NCBI GenBank assembly: GCA_035471785.1
Contig: DATIPQ010000139.1
Span: 1-57,388 of the forward strand
Length of the DNA: 57,388 nucleotides
DNA from: Acidobacteriota bacterium
GTDB taxonomy: Bacteria; Acidobacteriota; UBA6911; RPQK01; DATIPO01
Direction of reading: 5' to 3'
Position 1 is the first letter of the stretch. Each line of letters begins with the position of its first letter. The notes below the pieces were generated by a model. That model had not been told where the DNA came from. It was given only the letters and a program-made list of their open reading frames with translations, and ran no database searches. A program made the translations under genes and the position numbers. Below, one piece after another: positions 32,028 to 40,997 of this stretch.

Positions 32028-35000
32028 CTAGCGGCGCGCCAGCCGCCCCCATCCCAGCGCCAAGAGCAGGCCAGCAAGTCCTAGCAAGCCCCAGGTACCC
32101 AGTATCGGTATCTCCTGCATATCCCGTCCTCTGATGACCTCGACTTGGGCGCTGGCGGCCCCGCTGTTGCCCAGCGAGGACGACAGTTCTTCAGTGGTGT
32201 TGGTGAGGTCTCCGGCCGATGAAGCCACGACGTCCACCTCGATGCCGCAGATGGACATGGCTGCAACCGAACCGCCGCTGTAGGAGATCTGAGATTCGCC
32301 CGGATTGGCGGTCAGCGTTCCGCCCGTGCAGGTGTTGGAGGCATTGGCCGGATCGGCCACCGTCATGCCGGCGGGGAGGTTGTCGACGAAGTTCAAGCCG
32401 GTGGCGGCCACCGTGCTGCTGGAGTTGTCGATGGTGAAGGTCAGCGTAAAGACCTGCCCGACCACTACCGTGCCGGTGGAAAACCTCTTGGTGAAGATGG
32501 TGGGTGCGTTCACGGTGAGCGTGTCAGAAGCCGTTCCGCTGTTCCCCAAAGACGAGGTCAAGTTGCCCGTAGTGTTCACGTGCATGCCCTGGGAATTGCC
32601 GCTCACATCGACTTGTATGGTGCAGGAAGACGAGGCTGCAACCGTGCCTCCGCTGTAGGAGACCTGGTTGGCGCCCGAGGCCGCAGTGAGAGTACCGCCG
32701 GTACAGGTGGTGGAGGCGTTGGGTGGGTTGGCCACAGTGACCGCCGCGGGCAGGTTGTCGGTGAAAGCAAGCCCCGTTGCGGCAACGGTGCTGGCCGTGT
32801 TGTCGATGGTGAAGGTCAAGGTCGAGACCGTGTCCTGAGGAATGGTGTCCGGCGCGAAGGCCTTGCTGAAAGCCGGCGGCGGGTTGACCCGCAAGCTGTC
32901 GCTGGCGGGGCCGCTGTTTCCCGAGGAGGAAGTGAGATCGCCCGAGGTGTTGACGAAGCTGCCCGACACTTGACTGGCGACGTCGGCTTGCACCGTGCAG
33001 GAGGAGGAGGCGGCTACCGTGCCGCCGCTGTAGCTGATCACGCCGGCCCCGGAAACCGCCGTCAGCGCGCCTCCCGTGCAGGTGGTGGAGGCGTTGGAAG
33101 GACTAGCCACCACCAGCCCGGCCGGCAGGTTGTCGGTGAAGTCCAGCGCCGAGGCTGCCAAAGCGCTGGCCGTGTTGTCGATGACGAAAGTCAGCGTCGA
33201 CACCCCTCCCAGCGCAATTGGATCGGGCGCGAAGCTCTTGCTGAAGAGGGGCGGCGGCTCGACGGAAAGCGAGTCCGTGGCCGGGTCCGCAGCCTCGACG
33301 CCGGAGAGGAAAAGGTCGCTGGTGGTGTTGGGAAAGGTACCCGGGAAGGCTCCCGCTGGAACTTGCAAGACGATATCGAAGTTGCAGCTCGCCATGGGCG
33401 CCAAAGTTCCTCCGCTGAAAGTGAGAAAAGTGGCGCCCGAAATCTGCGAGCCGGCTCCGCAGACGTTGCTGGCGGGCAGTCCTGCGGCGGCCAGACCCGC
33501 CAACACCGCATTCAGGTCGTCGGTAAAAGCCAATCCGGAAGCGGTTGTATCGGTGCTGACGTTCTCGATGGTGAAGCTGAGGGTCACCATTCCGCCCGCT
33601 ACCGAGGGACCGGAGAACGATTTGGAAAAGTTGAGCACGCTGATCATCAGGTTGTCGGAGGCCTCCGAACCCGTGACCGGCAGATCGTTGATGGTCCCTG
33701 ACACCGTGCTGGTGGTATTGGTGACGGTAGTGCCGCTGGCGACGGCCGGGACCTGCAGGGTGACGCTGAAGGTGCAGGATCCGCCGGCGGGAAGGTTTCC
33801 GCCCGTCAAGGTCAACAGGCTGGTGCCGCTGATGGTGGAACCGGCGCCGCAGATATCGTTGGCCGGCAGCCCGATAGCCGCCAGTCCCGACAAGGCGGCA
33901 CCAAGGTTGTCCGTGAATGTGATGCCGCTGGCGGCGCTGCCCGCATTCAGATTGGCGAGCATGAACTCGAGGGTGACCGTACCGCCGGGAACCACCGGAT
34001 CATCAGTAAAGGTCTTGGTCAGATCCAGCATTTCCGAGGAAACGCTGAGAACATCGAGTGCCGTGTCGAGGACCAGGGGATTGCCTCCCAGGTCGAGGGT
34101 CAAAGGAGTAGTGGTGTTCCCGAAGTCGCCTTCGGGTGCGCCCCCCGGAACCCGCACGGTCACGCTGAAAGTGCAGGAGGTGCCGGCTAACAGGTCCCCC
34201 CCCGAAAGCTGGAGGTTGGTGGTGCCCACAATGGTGGAGCCCGCGCCGCAAGGGTTGGCGGGCAATGGGCCTTCCGCCGCCAATCCGGTTATGACCGCGT
34301 TCAGGTTGTCCTGGAAAGAGATGTTGGCGGCGTCCAGCGCCGTATTGTTGGCGATGGTAAATTCAAGGTTGACGGTATCGCCGGGGATGGTCGGGTCGTT
34401 GGTAAAAGTCTTGGTAAAGTCCACCCCGCCGATGATCAGCGAGTCGCTGGCGAAGGGAGAGATCGTCGCCACCCCTCCCACGTCGGCAGTGACGTCCGAG
34501 GTGGTGTTGAGAAAACTGCCCGGCAAAGCCCCGGCGGGAACCTGCAGCGTGACGCTGAAGGTGCAGGAGGCAGCGGGCGCCAGCGTTCCTCCGGTAAAGG
34601 ACAGGACTCCGGTGCCAGCAATCTGAGAGCCCATCCCGCAGACGTCGTTCATGGGCAGGCCGACGGCTGCCAGTCCCGTCAGGGCCGCTCCCAAGTCGTC
34701 GCTGAAGGAGATATTGACGGCGTCGCTGGCGGCGAATTCATCGTGGGTCAGGGTGAATTCCAGAGTGACGGTGTCGCCGGGCGAAACCGGATCATCGGTA
34801 AAAGACTTGCTGAGCCGAGGGCCCGCGACCACGTTGAGGGTGGCGCTGGCTGCATTGCCGACCTGGCTCATAGGAGGCTGATCCACGACCTGGGTCTCGG
34901 CCATGATGTTGGTGGTGGTATTGACGAAGGGACCGCTTGCCTGTCCCGCCGGAATCAAGAGATCGACCTGAAAAGTGCAGGAGTCGTCAGCCGCGAGAGA

Positions 35001-36470
35001 CCCGTTGGAGAGGAGAAGGAAATCCTCTCCGATGATCGAGACAAGCTGCAAAAGGGACCCCCCTCCGCAGAAGCCGGCCGCAGGCAGTGAAGTGACTTGG
35101 GCGCCTGAAAGGAAAGCGGTCAGATTGTCCATGAAGGTAATGTCTGAGGCCGAGGCATCAGGGGAGCTGGTGATGGTGAACTCGATGGTGGTCGTATCTC
35201 CGGCACCCACGGTATCGGGCAGGAAAGTCTTGGTCAGAACCGGAGCGTTGGTCACGAAGAGGCTGTCGATGGCGCCGTCGCTGGAGAAAGAACCGCCTCC
35301 CAGGTCTCCCGTCAGGTTGGATGTAGTGTTGGGATACTCGCCGGACGCCGCGCCTGGCGGTACCTGCAGGGTAACGCTGAAGGTGCAGGACTCTCCGGCT
35401 GGAATCAGTCCTCCCGTGAGGCTGATGGTGCTGGTTCCGGACAGCATGGACCCCACTCCGCATACGTCCATGGCGGGCAGTCCGACGGCTTCCAACCCCG
35501 AGAGCGTCGCATCGAGGTCATCGCTGAAAGTAACGTTGACGGCGTCGAAGTCGCGGTCCCGGTTGGCGATGGTGAACTCGAGAGTAGCCGTCCCGCCCGC
35601 ACCCACGGGGTCGTCGGTGAAATTCTTGACGATGTTGACGGCGTCGAGCGTCACCTCGAGAGCGGCGTTGGCGAAACCGCTGGGGCGAGGTTGGTTGATC
35701 TGGTTATTGGCACTCAGGGGGCTGGTGGAGTTGATCAGCCTGCCCGCCGCGCCTGCCACCACATCGAACTCGATGGTGCAGGTGCTCGAACCCGGGAGGC
35801 TGCCCAGTATCAGGGAGATCGTTGTGGAGCCCGGCGTGGCTGCCAGCGAGCCCCCGCAGGTGTTTGTCAGATTAGCCGGGTCAGCGACTTCCAGCCCGGC
35901 CGGCAGGTCATCGGTGAAAGCCAAGGAGATGAAAAAGCTATCGGTCGTGTTCTCGATGGTGAGCGTCAGGGTGCTTCGCCCTCCGAAGGGGATGGGGGCC
36001 GGGGAGAAGCTCTTGCTGAAGAGGGGGCGGTCGGAGCTGACCGTCAAATCGGCTGTGGCGTTGCCGCTGTTGCCGGCGTCCGAGGTCAAGTCGCCCGATA
36101 CGTTCATGAAGACGCCGTCCGTCGAGCCCGTGACGTCCACCTCGATGACACAGGTCGCACTGCCTGCCACCGTGCCGCCGCTCAGGGAAATCGTGTCGCC
36201 TCCGTCTGGAGCCGTGAGCGTCCCGTTGCAGGTGTTGGAGACGACCGTCGGGTCAGTGATCGTCAGTCCGGCGGGAAGAATATCGGTGAAGGCCAGGTTC
36301 TCAACCGGCGAACCGCTGTCGTTGGCGATCTCGAAGCGCAGACGGCTGTTGGTGCCCGGCCCGATGGTGTCGGGATTGAATGTCTTGTTGAAAGTCGGCT
36401 GGCCCACAACCACGGAGATGGTCGAAACCAGCACCAGCAAACCCAGGGATGTATTGGTTAGTCTGCTCAC
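32028..36470 (-). CDS. giant DUF11-repeat surface protein with IPTL-type C-terminal sorting signal
   Basis: A 1480-residue exported protein. GTG 36470 is chosen because GGAGG lies 6-7 bp upstream and a signal peptide follows at once (SLGLLVLVSTISVVVG). The rest is eleven tandem beta-sandwich repeats of 115-130 residues, each starting with F(S/T)K(S/T)F-x-D and containing LxFTIxNxxxxAA, FTDNLPAGL and a Cys pair around TCTGGTLTA. These are DUF11 (conserved repeat) domains. The C-terminus has IPILGTWGLLGLAGLLLALG followed by WGRLARR: an IPTL-type tripartite tail that is recognised by an exosortase-like enzyme. No such enzyme is in the window. Likely a cell-surface adhesin or matrix protein. Confidence 0.9.
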   Translation of the reverse strand: MSRLTNTSLGLLVLVSTISVVVGQPTFNKTFNPDTIGPGTNSRLRFEIANDSGSPVENLAFTDILPAGLTITDPTVVSNTCNGTLTAPDGGDTISLSGGTVAGSATCVIEVDVTGSTDGVFMNVSGDLTSDAGNSGNATADLTVSSDRPLFSKSFSPAPIPFGGRSTLTLTIENTTDSFFISLAFTDDLPAGLEVADPANLTNTCGGSLAATPGSTTISLILGSLPGSSTCTIEFDVVAGAAGRLINSTSPLSANNQINQPRPSGFANAALEVTLDAVNIVKNFTDDPVGAGGTATLEFTIANRDRDFDAVNVTFSDDLDATLSGLEAVGLPAMDVCGVGSMLSGTSTISLTGGLIPAGESCTFSVTLQVPPGAASGEYPNTTSNLTGDLGGGSFSSDGAIDSLFVTNAPVLTKTFLPDTVGAGDTTTIEFTITSSPDASASDITFMDNLTAFLSGAQVTSLPAAGFCGGGSLLQLVSIIGEDFLLLSNGSLAADDSCTFQVDLLIPAGQASGPFVNTTTNIMAETQVVDQPPMSQVGNAASATLNVVAGPRLSKSFTDDPVSPGDTVTLEFTLTHDEFAASDAVNISFSDDLGAALTGLAAVGLPMNDVCGMGSQIAGTGVLSFTGGTLAPAASCTFSVTLQVPAGALPGSFLNTTSDVTADVGGVATISPFASDSLIIGGVDFTKTFTNDPTIPGDTVNLEFTIANNTALDAANISFQDNLNAVITGLAAEGPLPANPCGAGSTIVGTTNLQLSGGDLLAGTSCTFSVTVRVPGGAPEGDFGNTTTPLTLDLGGNPLVLDTALDVLSVSSEMLDLTKTFTDDPVVPGGTVTLEFMLANLNAGSAASGITFTDNLGAALSGLAAIGLPANDICGAGSTISGTSLLTLTGGNLPAGGSCTFSVTLQVPAVASGTTVTNTTSTVSGTINDLPVTGSEASDNLMISVLNFSKSFSGPSVAGGMVTLSFTIENVSTDTTASGLAFTDDLNAVLAGLAAAGLPASNVCGAGSQISGATFLTFSGGTLAPMASCNFDIVLQVPAGAFPGTFPNTTSDLFLSGVEAADPATDSLSVEPPPLFSKSFAPDPIALGGVSTLTFVIDNTASALAASALDFTDNLPAGLVVASPSNASTTCTGGALTAVSGAGVISYSGGTVAASSSCTVQADVASQVSGSFVNTSGDLTSSSGNSGPASDSLRVNPPPAFSKAFAPDTIPQDTVSTLTFTIDNTASTVAATGLAFTDNLPAAVTVANPPNASTTCTGGTLTAASGANQVSYSGGTVAASSSCTIQVDVSGNSQGMHVNTTGNLTSSLGNSGTASDTLTVNAPTIFTKRFSTGTVVVGQVFTLTFTIDNSSSTVAATGLNFVDNLPAGMTVADPANASNTCTGGTLTANPGESQISYSGGSVAAMSICGIEVDVVASSAGDLTNTTEELSSSLGNSGAASAQVEVIRGRDMQEIPILGTWGLLGLAGLLLALGWGRLARR

Positions 36471-36678
36471 GGAAACCCTCCACCGCACCCAAAACCGCCA
36501 GTTGCTTTTTGCGAACCCCCCGCCAACTCGAAACCAAGCTGACGCGGTCCACGCCCAGCGGCCAAGAATTTGGTGGGATCTTATCAAGAACGGCTGAAAG
36601 ATTCCAAGCTAAATTATAATAAAATATAGACCTCAACCTCTATAAGATACCCACGTACGCCAATTGGTTTTTGTTATT

Positions 36679-37788
36679 TCACCCGGAAAGCTGCCCGTCT
36701 TCAGGTTCGGGAACGGATTCCGCCGAGGACAGGAGGGTGCCTACCCAGCGGAAGTCCGGGCTGTTTTCGGCCAGGATCTTGACGATCATGGTCAGGGGGA
36801 CGGACAGGAGCATGCCCAGTCCTCCCCACACGTATCCCCAGAAGACCAGCGACAGCAGCACCACCAGGCTGGAGAGGCCCAACCGCTGTCCCATCAGGCG
36901 CGGCTCGAGAACGTTGCCCAGGAGCATGTTGACGGCCACGTAGCCGGTGACGATGCCGAAAGCGGTGCCTACGCCGCCGTCGACCAGGGCCAGTCCCAGC
37001 GGGGGTATGGCGGCGATGATCGATCCGATGTTGGGAATGTAGTTGAGCAAAAAGGCCAGCAGTCCCCAAAGAAAGGCGAAATCGACACCCCACGCCCAGC
37101 ACCAGAAGCCCAGCAGGAATCCGGTGGCGATGCTGACCAGCGTCTTGATGACGAGATAATCGCGCACCTGCCTGGTGATGTTGGAGAAACGGTCCAAAGC
37201 GCCTCTGCGCAGTCCCATCTGGAGCATGGCGACTTCAGCCTTCTTGGGAAAGCCGGTAGCTTCCAGGAGGATGAAGACGGTGGTGAGCAGGACGATGACC
37301 ACGTTGGAGAAGATCACTGCCAGGCCGCTCAGGGTGGTACGCACCACTTCCAGAGCCGGACCGGCTACCGAGGAAAACTCAAAGCTCTTCAGCAGGTCGA
37401 AATCGTGGGGGATCATTCCCTGCTCCACCATCAGTTGGCGCAAGGGGCCCACGTACTCGGAGACTCTTTGCTCCAGGATGTTCCTGTAGGTGGGCAGAGC
37501 CAGCAGGAACTGGTTGAGCGATTCCCCCACCAGCAAGCCCACCAGGGAGAAGATCGCCATCAGTCCCAGGAAGACGATGAGAACGGCGAGTCCGGCGGGC
37601 ACGCCCTTGTCCTGCAGCTTGCGCATGGGCGGAATGGCCAGCATGGCCAGGAAAAGGGAGAGCAGGAAGGTGGTGATGATGGTGTCGGCCAGCTTGAGTC
37701 CGGCCACCACCACCACGAAGCAGGCCGCCGCGAGAAGGAAACGGATTCCTTTTCCCGTGCCCTCCAAGCCTTCATGCGGATGTTTCAT
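36679..37788 (-). CDS. AI-2E (PerM/YdiK) family transporter
   Basis: A 369-residue membrane protein of the AI-2E transporter superfamily with about eight TM helices: two N-terminal hairpins (LAAACFVVVVAGLKLADTII, LAVLIVFLGLMAIFSLVGLL), a soluble central segment (~90-150), and four to five C-terminal helices. The conserved C-terminal region reads LLNYIPNIGSIIAAIPPLG, followed by GNVLEPRLMGQRLGLSSLVV, which is the family fingerprint. Members include TqsA, an autoinducer-2 exporter, and sodium/proton antiporters; substrate here unknown. TAGAAT lies 10 bp before ATG 37788 with no Shine-Dalgarno. It is divergent from the histidine-kinase-like gene. Confidence 0.9.
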   Translation of the reverse strand: MKHPHEGLEGTGKGIRFLLAAACFVVVVAGLKLADTIITTFLLSLFLAMLAIPPMRKLQDKGVPAGLAVLIVFLGLMAIFSLVGLLVGESLNQFLLALPTYRNILEQRVSEYVGPLRQLMVEQGMIPHDFDLLKSFEFSSVAGPALEVVRTTLSGLAVIFSNVVIVLLTTVFILLEATGFPKKAEVAMLQMGLRRGALDRFSNITRQVRDYLVIKTLVSIATGFLLGFWCWAWGVDFAFLWGLLAFLLNYIPNIGSIIAAIPPLGLALVDGGVGTAFGIVTGYVAVNMLLGNVLEPRLMGQRLGLSSLVVLLSLVFWGYVWGGLGMLLSVPLTMIVKILAENSPDFRWVGTLLSSAESVPEPEDGQLSG

Positions 37789-37798
37789 CTTGGGCAGG

Positions 37799-37804
37799 AT
37801 TCTA
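37799..37804 (-). promoter_or_regulatory. -10-like TAGAAT 10 bp before the AI-2E transporter start
   Basis: Minus-strand TAGAAT at 37804-37799 precedes ATG 37788 by ten bases; no Shine-Dalgarno in between. Confidence 0.4.
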
Positions 37805-37952
37805 TCTCGTACACGTGACCCGCGGCCAGCCTGAACGGCCCTGCGGTCGCGGCTGCGCCAGGAGCGCCCGTCCTCGGGCGTCGATTCGGGCTCTGCCCTG
37901 CTGTGATTTCTTTACCCGAGGGCCAAGTCACTGGGGTAAAGTAAGCAAAGTC

Positions 37953-39884
37953 ATGACGGAATCGGCACTGTGGATTATTGCGGCTATTTTGCAGGCGCTG
38001 GTGGCCCTGATCGCCTGGAGGAAAGCCCGCTGGGCGGAGGACGGACGTCCCTGGAGGGTGTTTTGCGCTTTCGCTCTGCTCTTTGTGCCGGCCCTGGCGG
38101 CGGGAGCCTGGTATCGTCCGGGCGGTCTGATCCCCGCCCTCCTGGTTCTTTCGCCTCCCCTCTTGCTTCTATTCTACCTTCATCGCCTGTCGGCCTCGCT
38201 GCGGCGGCTGGAGTCGCGGGCCGAGAAGGCCGAGATGGCCCGAAATCAGACTCAGCGCATCGGACGCCTTTTTCAACGGGCGCTGACCGCCGCCAACTGG
38301 AAGACCTTCGCCGAAGAGGCCTGCCAGGCCACCGCCGACTCGCTGCATTGCGACTATTCCCTTCTTCTGGAAAGCGACGGCGAGGGACGCTGCTTGAGAG
38401 TCTCCGTCCACACCGGATGGAAGGACCGCTTCGCCGGCCTCAGCTTCCCGGCTTCTCAGCCTGCGGCCAAGAAGATGCTGGACTGCAAAAACCCCGCGGT
38501 GGTCGAGATCCAGTCCGATGACGCCGAAGACGAGCTGGCCTCCTTCCTGAAGGAGCGCAAGGTGACCAGCACGGCCTGCGTCCTTCTGGACGGCCCGCAA
38601 GGACGAATGGGAGTGCTTTGTGTCCACTCCAAGGGCCTGCTTCTTTTCGATCCAGATCAGTTGGATTTCTTGGGCAAGACGGGCCTGGCCCTTTATCAGT
38701 CGCGGCACCTGAGACGGGCCCAGGAAGCCCTCCAGCAACTTCAGCGCTTGCGCCAGTCGACGGCTGAAATCGTGCTCTCTTTCGAACCCGGCGGACACCT
38801 CACCTTCCTCAATGAGCAGGGCCGCCAGGTGCTGGGCGTGGGAGCGCTGGAGAGTGAGGACTTGAGGTTGGAAAAGCTGATGCCCGACTGGGCCTATAGG
38901 CGCTTCCGCAAAGAAGCTCTGGTGAAAGCGCAGTCAGCCGGCTTGTGGAGCGGCGAGACTTCTTTTCTAACCAGCCGCCGCCAGGAGATCCCCGTCCGCC
39001 TGGTCTTGCTGGGCCAGCGCGACGAGGAAGGGCGCATTGCGCATTGGACGTCTTTCTCAGTCGATCTGGCCCGCAACCCCGACGTGCGCGGCGATGCCCC
39101 TTCGCCTGAGGAACTGCAGCGCCAGGTGAAAGCCCTCAGTTCCCAGCTTCAGGAAGCCGCGGGCGAGGTAGAGGTCTTTGCCGAAGCTACCGGTCGCCGC
39201 CTGCAGGAACCCATCGGTGCGGTGGCCTCCTTTTCCCGATCGCTGCTGGGCAAGCACGCCAAGAAGCTGGGGTCGGACGGACGCCGCTACGTGCAGCTCA
39301 TCAGCGAGGCCGCCCGTCAGGCCGGCAGCATCGTGTTTCAGCTCAACCAGGCGGCACGCCTGCAGCGGCAGCCCTTCAAGTTTTCTCAGGTGGACATGTC
39401 GGCTCTGGCCGCCTCGGCCCACCGCGAAGTGGCGGCCCAGTATCCTGACATGTCGGTGCGCTTTTCGATGCGCACCCTCTTCCCCGTGCGGGGCGACCAG
39501 AGGCAACTGCGCAGGGTCTTCGTGGAACTGATTTCCAACGCCTTCAAATTCAGCCAGAAGGCCGAGGCGCCCGAGGTCGAGGTGGGCTCGCAAAACGAGG
39601 ACGGCAATTACGTCTATTACGTGCGCGACAACGGAGCCGGCTTCGACATCGAGCAACTCGACCGCCTTTTCGGACTCTTTCAGAGGCTCCACAAGAGCAG
39701 CGACTATCCGGGAGTGGGCGCCGGACTCTTCCTGGTCAAGCGCATCATCGGCCGCCACGGCGGCGAAGTCTGGGCCAAGGGCGCGCTCAACATAGGAGCC
39801 ACCATCTACTTCTCCCTCCCCGCCAATCCCACCCTTGAGGAGAGACCCTCCGGGAGCGAGCAGCAAGTTGTCTCCTCCGCTTGA
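37953..39884 (+). CDS. membrane sensor histidine-kinase-like protein lacking the phospho-acceptor His
   Basis: A 643-residue protein. Three TM helices occupy ~3-80 (ALWIIAAILQALVALIAW; VFCAFALLFVPALAAGAW; LLVLSPPLLLLFYL). A GAF domain spans ~100-245, a PAS domain ~255-370, then a DHp-like helical pair and an HATPase domain. The ATPase boxes look intact: N-box VELISNAFKFSQ, DNGAGFD, and GVGAGLFLVKRIIG. In the DHp region the expected SHDLxEPL is GRRLQEPIGAV, so Arg415 stands where His should be. Without it the protein cannot autophosphorylate in the usual way and may be a pseudokinase that senses and binds ATP. No response regulator is adjacent. The start is ATG 37953 (MTESALWI), directly before the first TM helix. 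Confidence 0.88.
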   Translation: MTESALWIIAAILQALVALIAWRKARWAEDGRPWRVFCAFALLFVPALAAGAWYRPGGLIPALLVLSPPLLLLFYLHRLSASLRRLESRAEKAEMARNQTQRIGRLFQRALTAANWKTFAEEACQATADSLHCDYSLLLESDGEGRCLRVSVHTGWKDRFAGLSFPASQPAAKKMLDCKNPAVVEIQSDDAEDELASFLKERKVTSTACVLLDGPQGRMGVLCVHSKGLLLFDPDQLDFLGKTGLALYQSRHLRRAQEALQQLQRLRQSTAEIVLSFEPGGHLTFLNEQGRQVLGVGALESEDLRLEKLMPDWAYRRFRKEALVKAQSAGLWSGETSFLTSRRQEIPVRLVLLGQRDEEGRIAHWTSFSVDLARNPDVRGDAPSPEELQRQVKALSSQLQEAAGEVEVFAEATGRRLQEPIGAVASFSRSLLGKHAKKLGSDGRRYVQLISEAARQAGSIVFQLNQAARLQRQPFKFSQVDMSALAASAHREVAAQYPDMSVRFSMRTLFPVRGDQRQLRRVFVELISNAFKFSQKAEAPEVEVGSQNEDGNYVYYVRDNGAGFDIEQLDRLFGLFQRLHKSSDYPGVGAGLFLVKRIIGRHGGEVWAKGALNIGATIYFSLPANPTLEERPSGSEQQVVSSA

Positions 39885-39939
39885 TCGCGGATTTCCTTCA
39901 ACCCTGCTATCTTAGTTTGGCGAAAGGAAATCAAACGCG

Positions 39940-40497
39940 ATGAAGTTAAAAGGAAGCTACACTTTTGACGCTCCCCGGCAGGCGGTTTGGGAGGCGCTTC
40001 TCGACCCCAAGGTGATCGCCAAGATCATGCCCGGCTGCGAGCGTCTGGAGAAAACCGAGGACGATACCTACAAGGGCGCCCTCAACGTCAAGGTCGGACC
40101 CGTGCAAGGCAAGTTCCAGGGCATGGTTCAGCTCAGCAACCTGAGCGAACCCGAGAGCTACGACATGAGCGTGGACGGACGGGGCCCCAGCGGATTCATC
40201 AAGGGCGAGGGACATATCACCCTGGAGGACGCCGAAGAGGAAGGCAAGACCACCTTGGGATACAGTGTGGACGCCAATGTGGGCGGACGCATCGCAGGGG
40301 TGGGACAACGCCTGCTCGACACCACCGCACGTTCCATCACCCGTCAGAGCCTGGAAACGCTCGAGCAGGTCATTCAGGCCCGCAGCCGAGGCGGCTCGGA
40401 AGACGAAGTGAAAGGCGCTTCATCCACCCGCATGGCAGCCGGCGTGGCCAAGGACGTGGTCAAGGACATGTTCTCGAAGAAGAAAAAAGAAGAATGA
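39940..40497 (+). CDS. coxG: CO dehydrogenase subunit G-like protein (SRPBCC fold)
   Basis: A 185-residue protein with the START-like fold of Cox[21 protein letters not shown], then [20 protein letters not shown] and [18 protein letters not shown]. CoxG helps anchor or mature the molybdenum hydroxylase at the membrane and, in actinobacteria, has been reported to deliver quinone. The C-terminal tail is Lys-rich ([13 protein letters not shown]) and might bind the membrane. GAAAGGAAA lies upstream of the ATG. An ATGA overlap at 40494 links it to a possible early start of coxS, and it is the first gene of the cox operon. Confidence 0.85.
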   Translation: MKLKGSYTFDAPRQAVWEALLDPKVIAKIMPGCERLEKTEDDTYKGALNVKVGPVQGKFQGMVQLSNLSEPESYDMSVDGRGPSGFIKGEGHITLEDAEEEGKTTLGYSVDANVGGRIAGVGQRLLDTTARSITRQSLETLEQVIQARSRGGSEDEVKGASSTRMAAGVAKDVVKDMFSKKKKEE

Positions 40498-40523
40498 CTG
40501 GAAAACAGAGAGGAACAAGGGGC

Positions 40524-40997
40524 ATGAAAGTCTCCCTCACCGTTAACGGCACCCGCTACCAGCGCGACATCGAACCCCGCATGTTGCTGGTCCACTTCCT
40601 GCGCGAGGAATTGGGGCTGACGGGCACCAACATCGGCTGCGACACCAGCCAATGCGGGGCCTGCACCGTCCACATGGAGGGCCGCTCCCTCAAGTCCTGC
40701 ACCTGTTTGGCCGTGCAGGCCGAGGGACGCGAAATCACTACCATCGAAGGCCTGGCCCAGGACGGCGCGCTGCATCCCATGCAGGAAGCCTTCTGGGAAA
40801 AGCATGGATTGCAATGCGGCTATTGCACGCCTGGAATGATCATGGCGGCGGCGGCCTTTCTCAAGGACCATCCCGACCCCAGCGAGCGAGAAATCCGCCA
40901 TGGACTGGAAGGCAACCTGTGCCGCTGCACCGGCTACCAGAACATCGTGGCCGCGGTCCAGGAAGCCGCCCGCCAGAGGAAGGGAGGAAACTCATGA
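40524..40997 (+). CDS. coxS: molybdenum hydroxylase small subunit, two [2Fe-2S] clusters
   Basis: A 157-residue CoxS-type iron-sulfur subunit. The plant-ferredoxin-like N-terminal cluster site is [13 protein letters not shown] with a further Cys in LKSCTCLA. The helical C-terminal cluster site is QCGYCTPGM with NLCRCTGYQ. It carries electrons from the Mo site to the FAD subunit. ATG 40524 (MKVSLTVNG) matches family N-termini and has GAGGAA/AAGGGG upstream; an alternative ATG at 40494 overlaps the coxG stop. Its stop overlaps the coxL start by 4 bp (ATGA), so translation is coupled. Confidence 0.95.
   Translation: MKVSLTVNGTRYQRDIEPRMLLVHFLREELGLTGTNIGCDTSQCGACTVHMEGRSLKSCTCLAVQAEGREITTIEGLAQDGALHPMQEAFWEKHGLQCGYCTPGMIMAAAAFLKDHPDPSEREIRHGLEGNLCRCTGYQNIVAAVQEAARQRKGGNS

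Noticed and set aside
32580-36597. Long plus-strand open frames (up to 540 codons) opposite the DUF11 protein
   Set aside because: They are by-products of GC-rich, biased codon use in the repetitive minus-strand gene. They have no ribosome sites, and the minus frame has a signal peptide, eleven regular repeats and a sorting tail.
39987-40523. Out-of-frame open stretch over coxG that joins the coxS frame
   Set aside because: coxG is clearly coded in another frame; the conserved CoxS N-terminus starts at ATG 40524.
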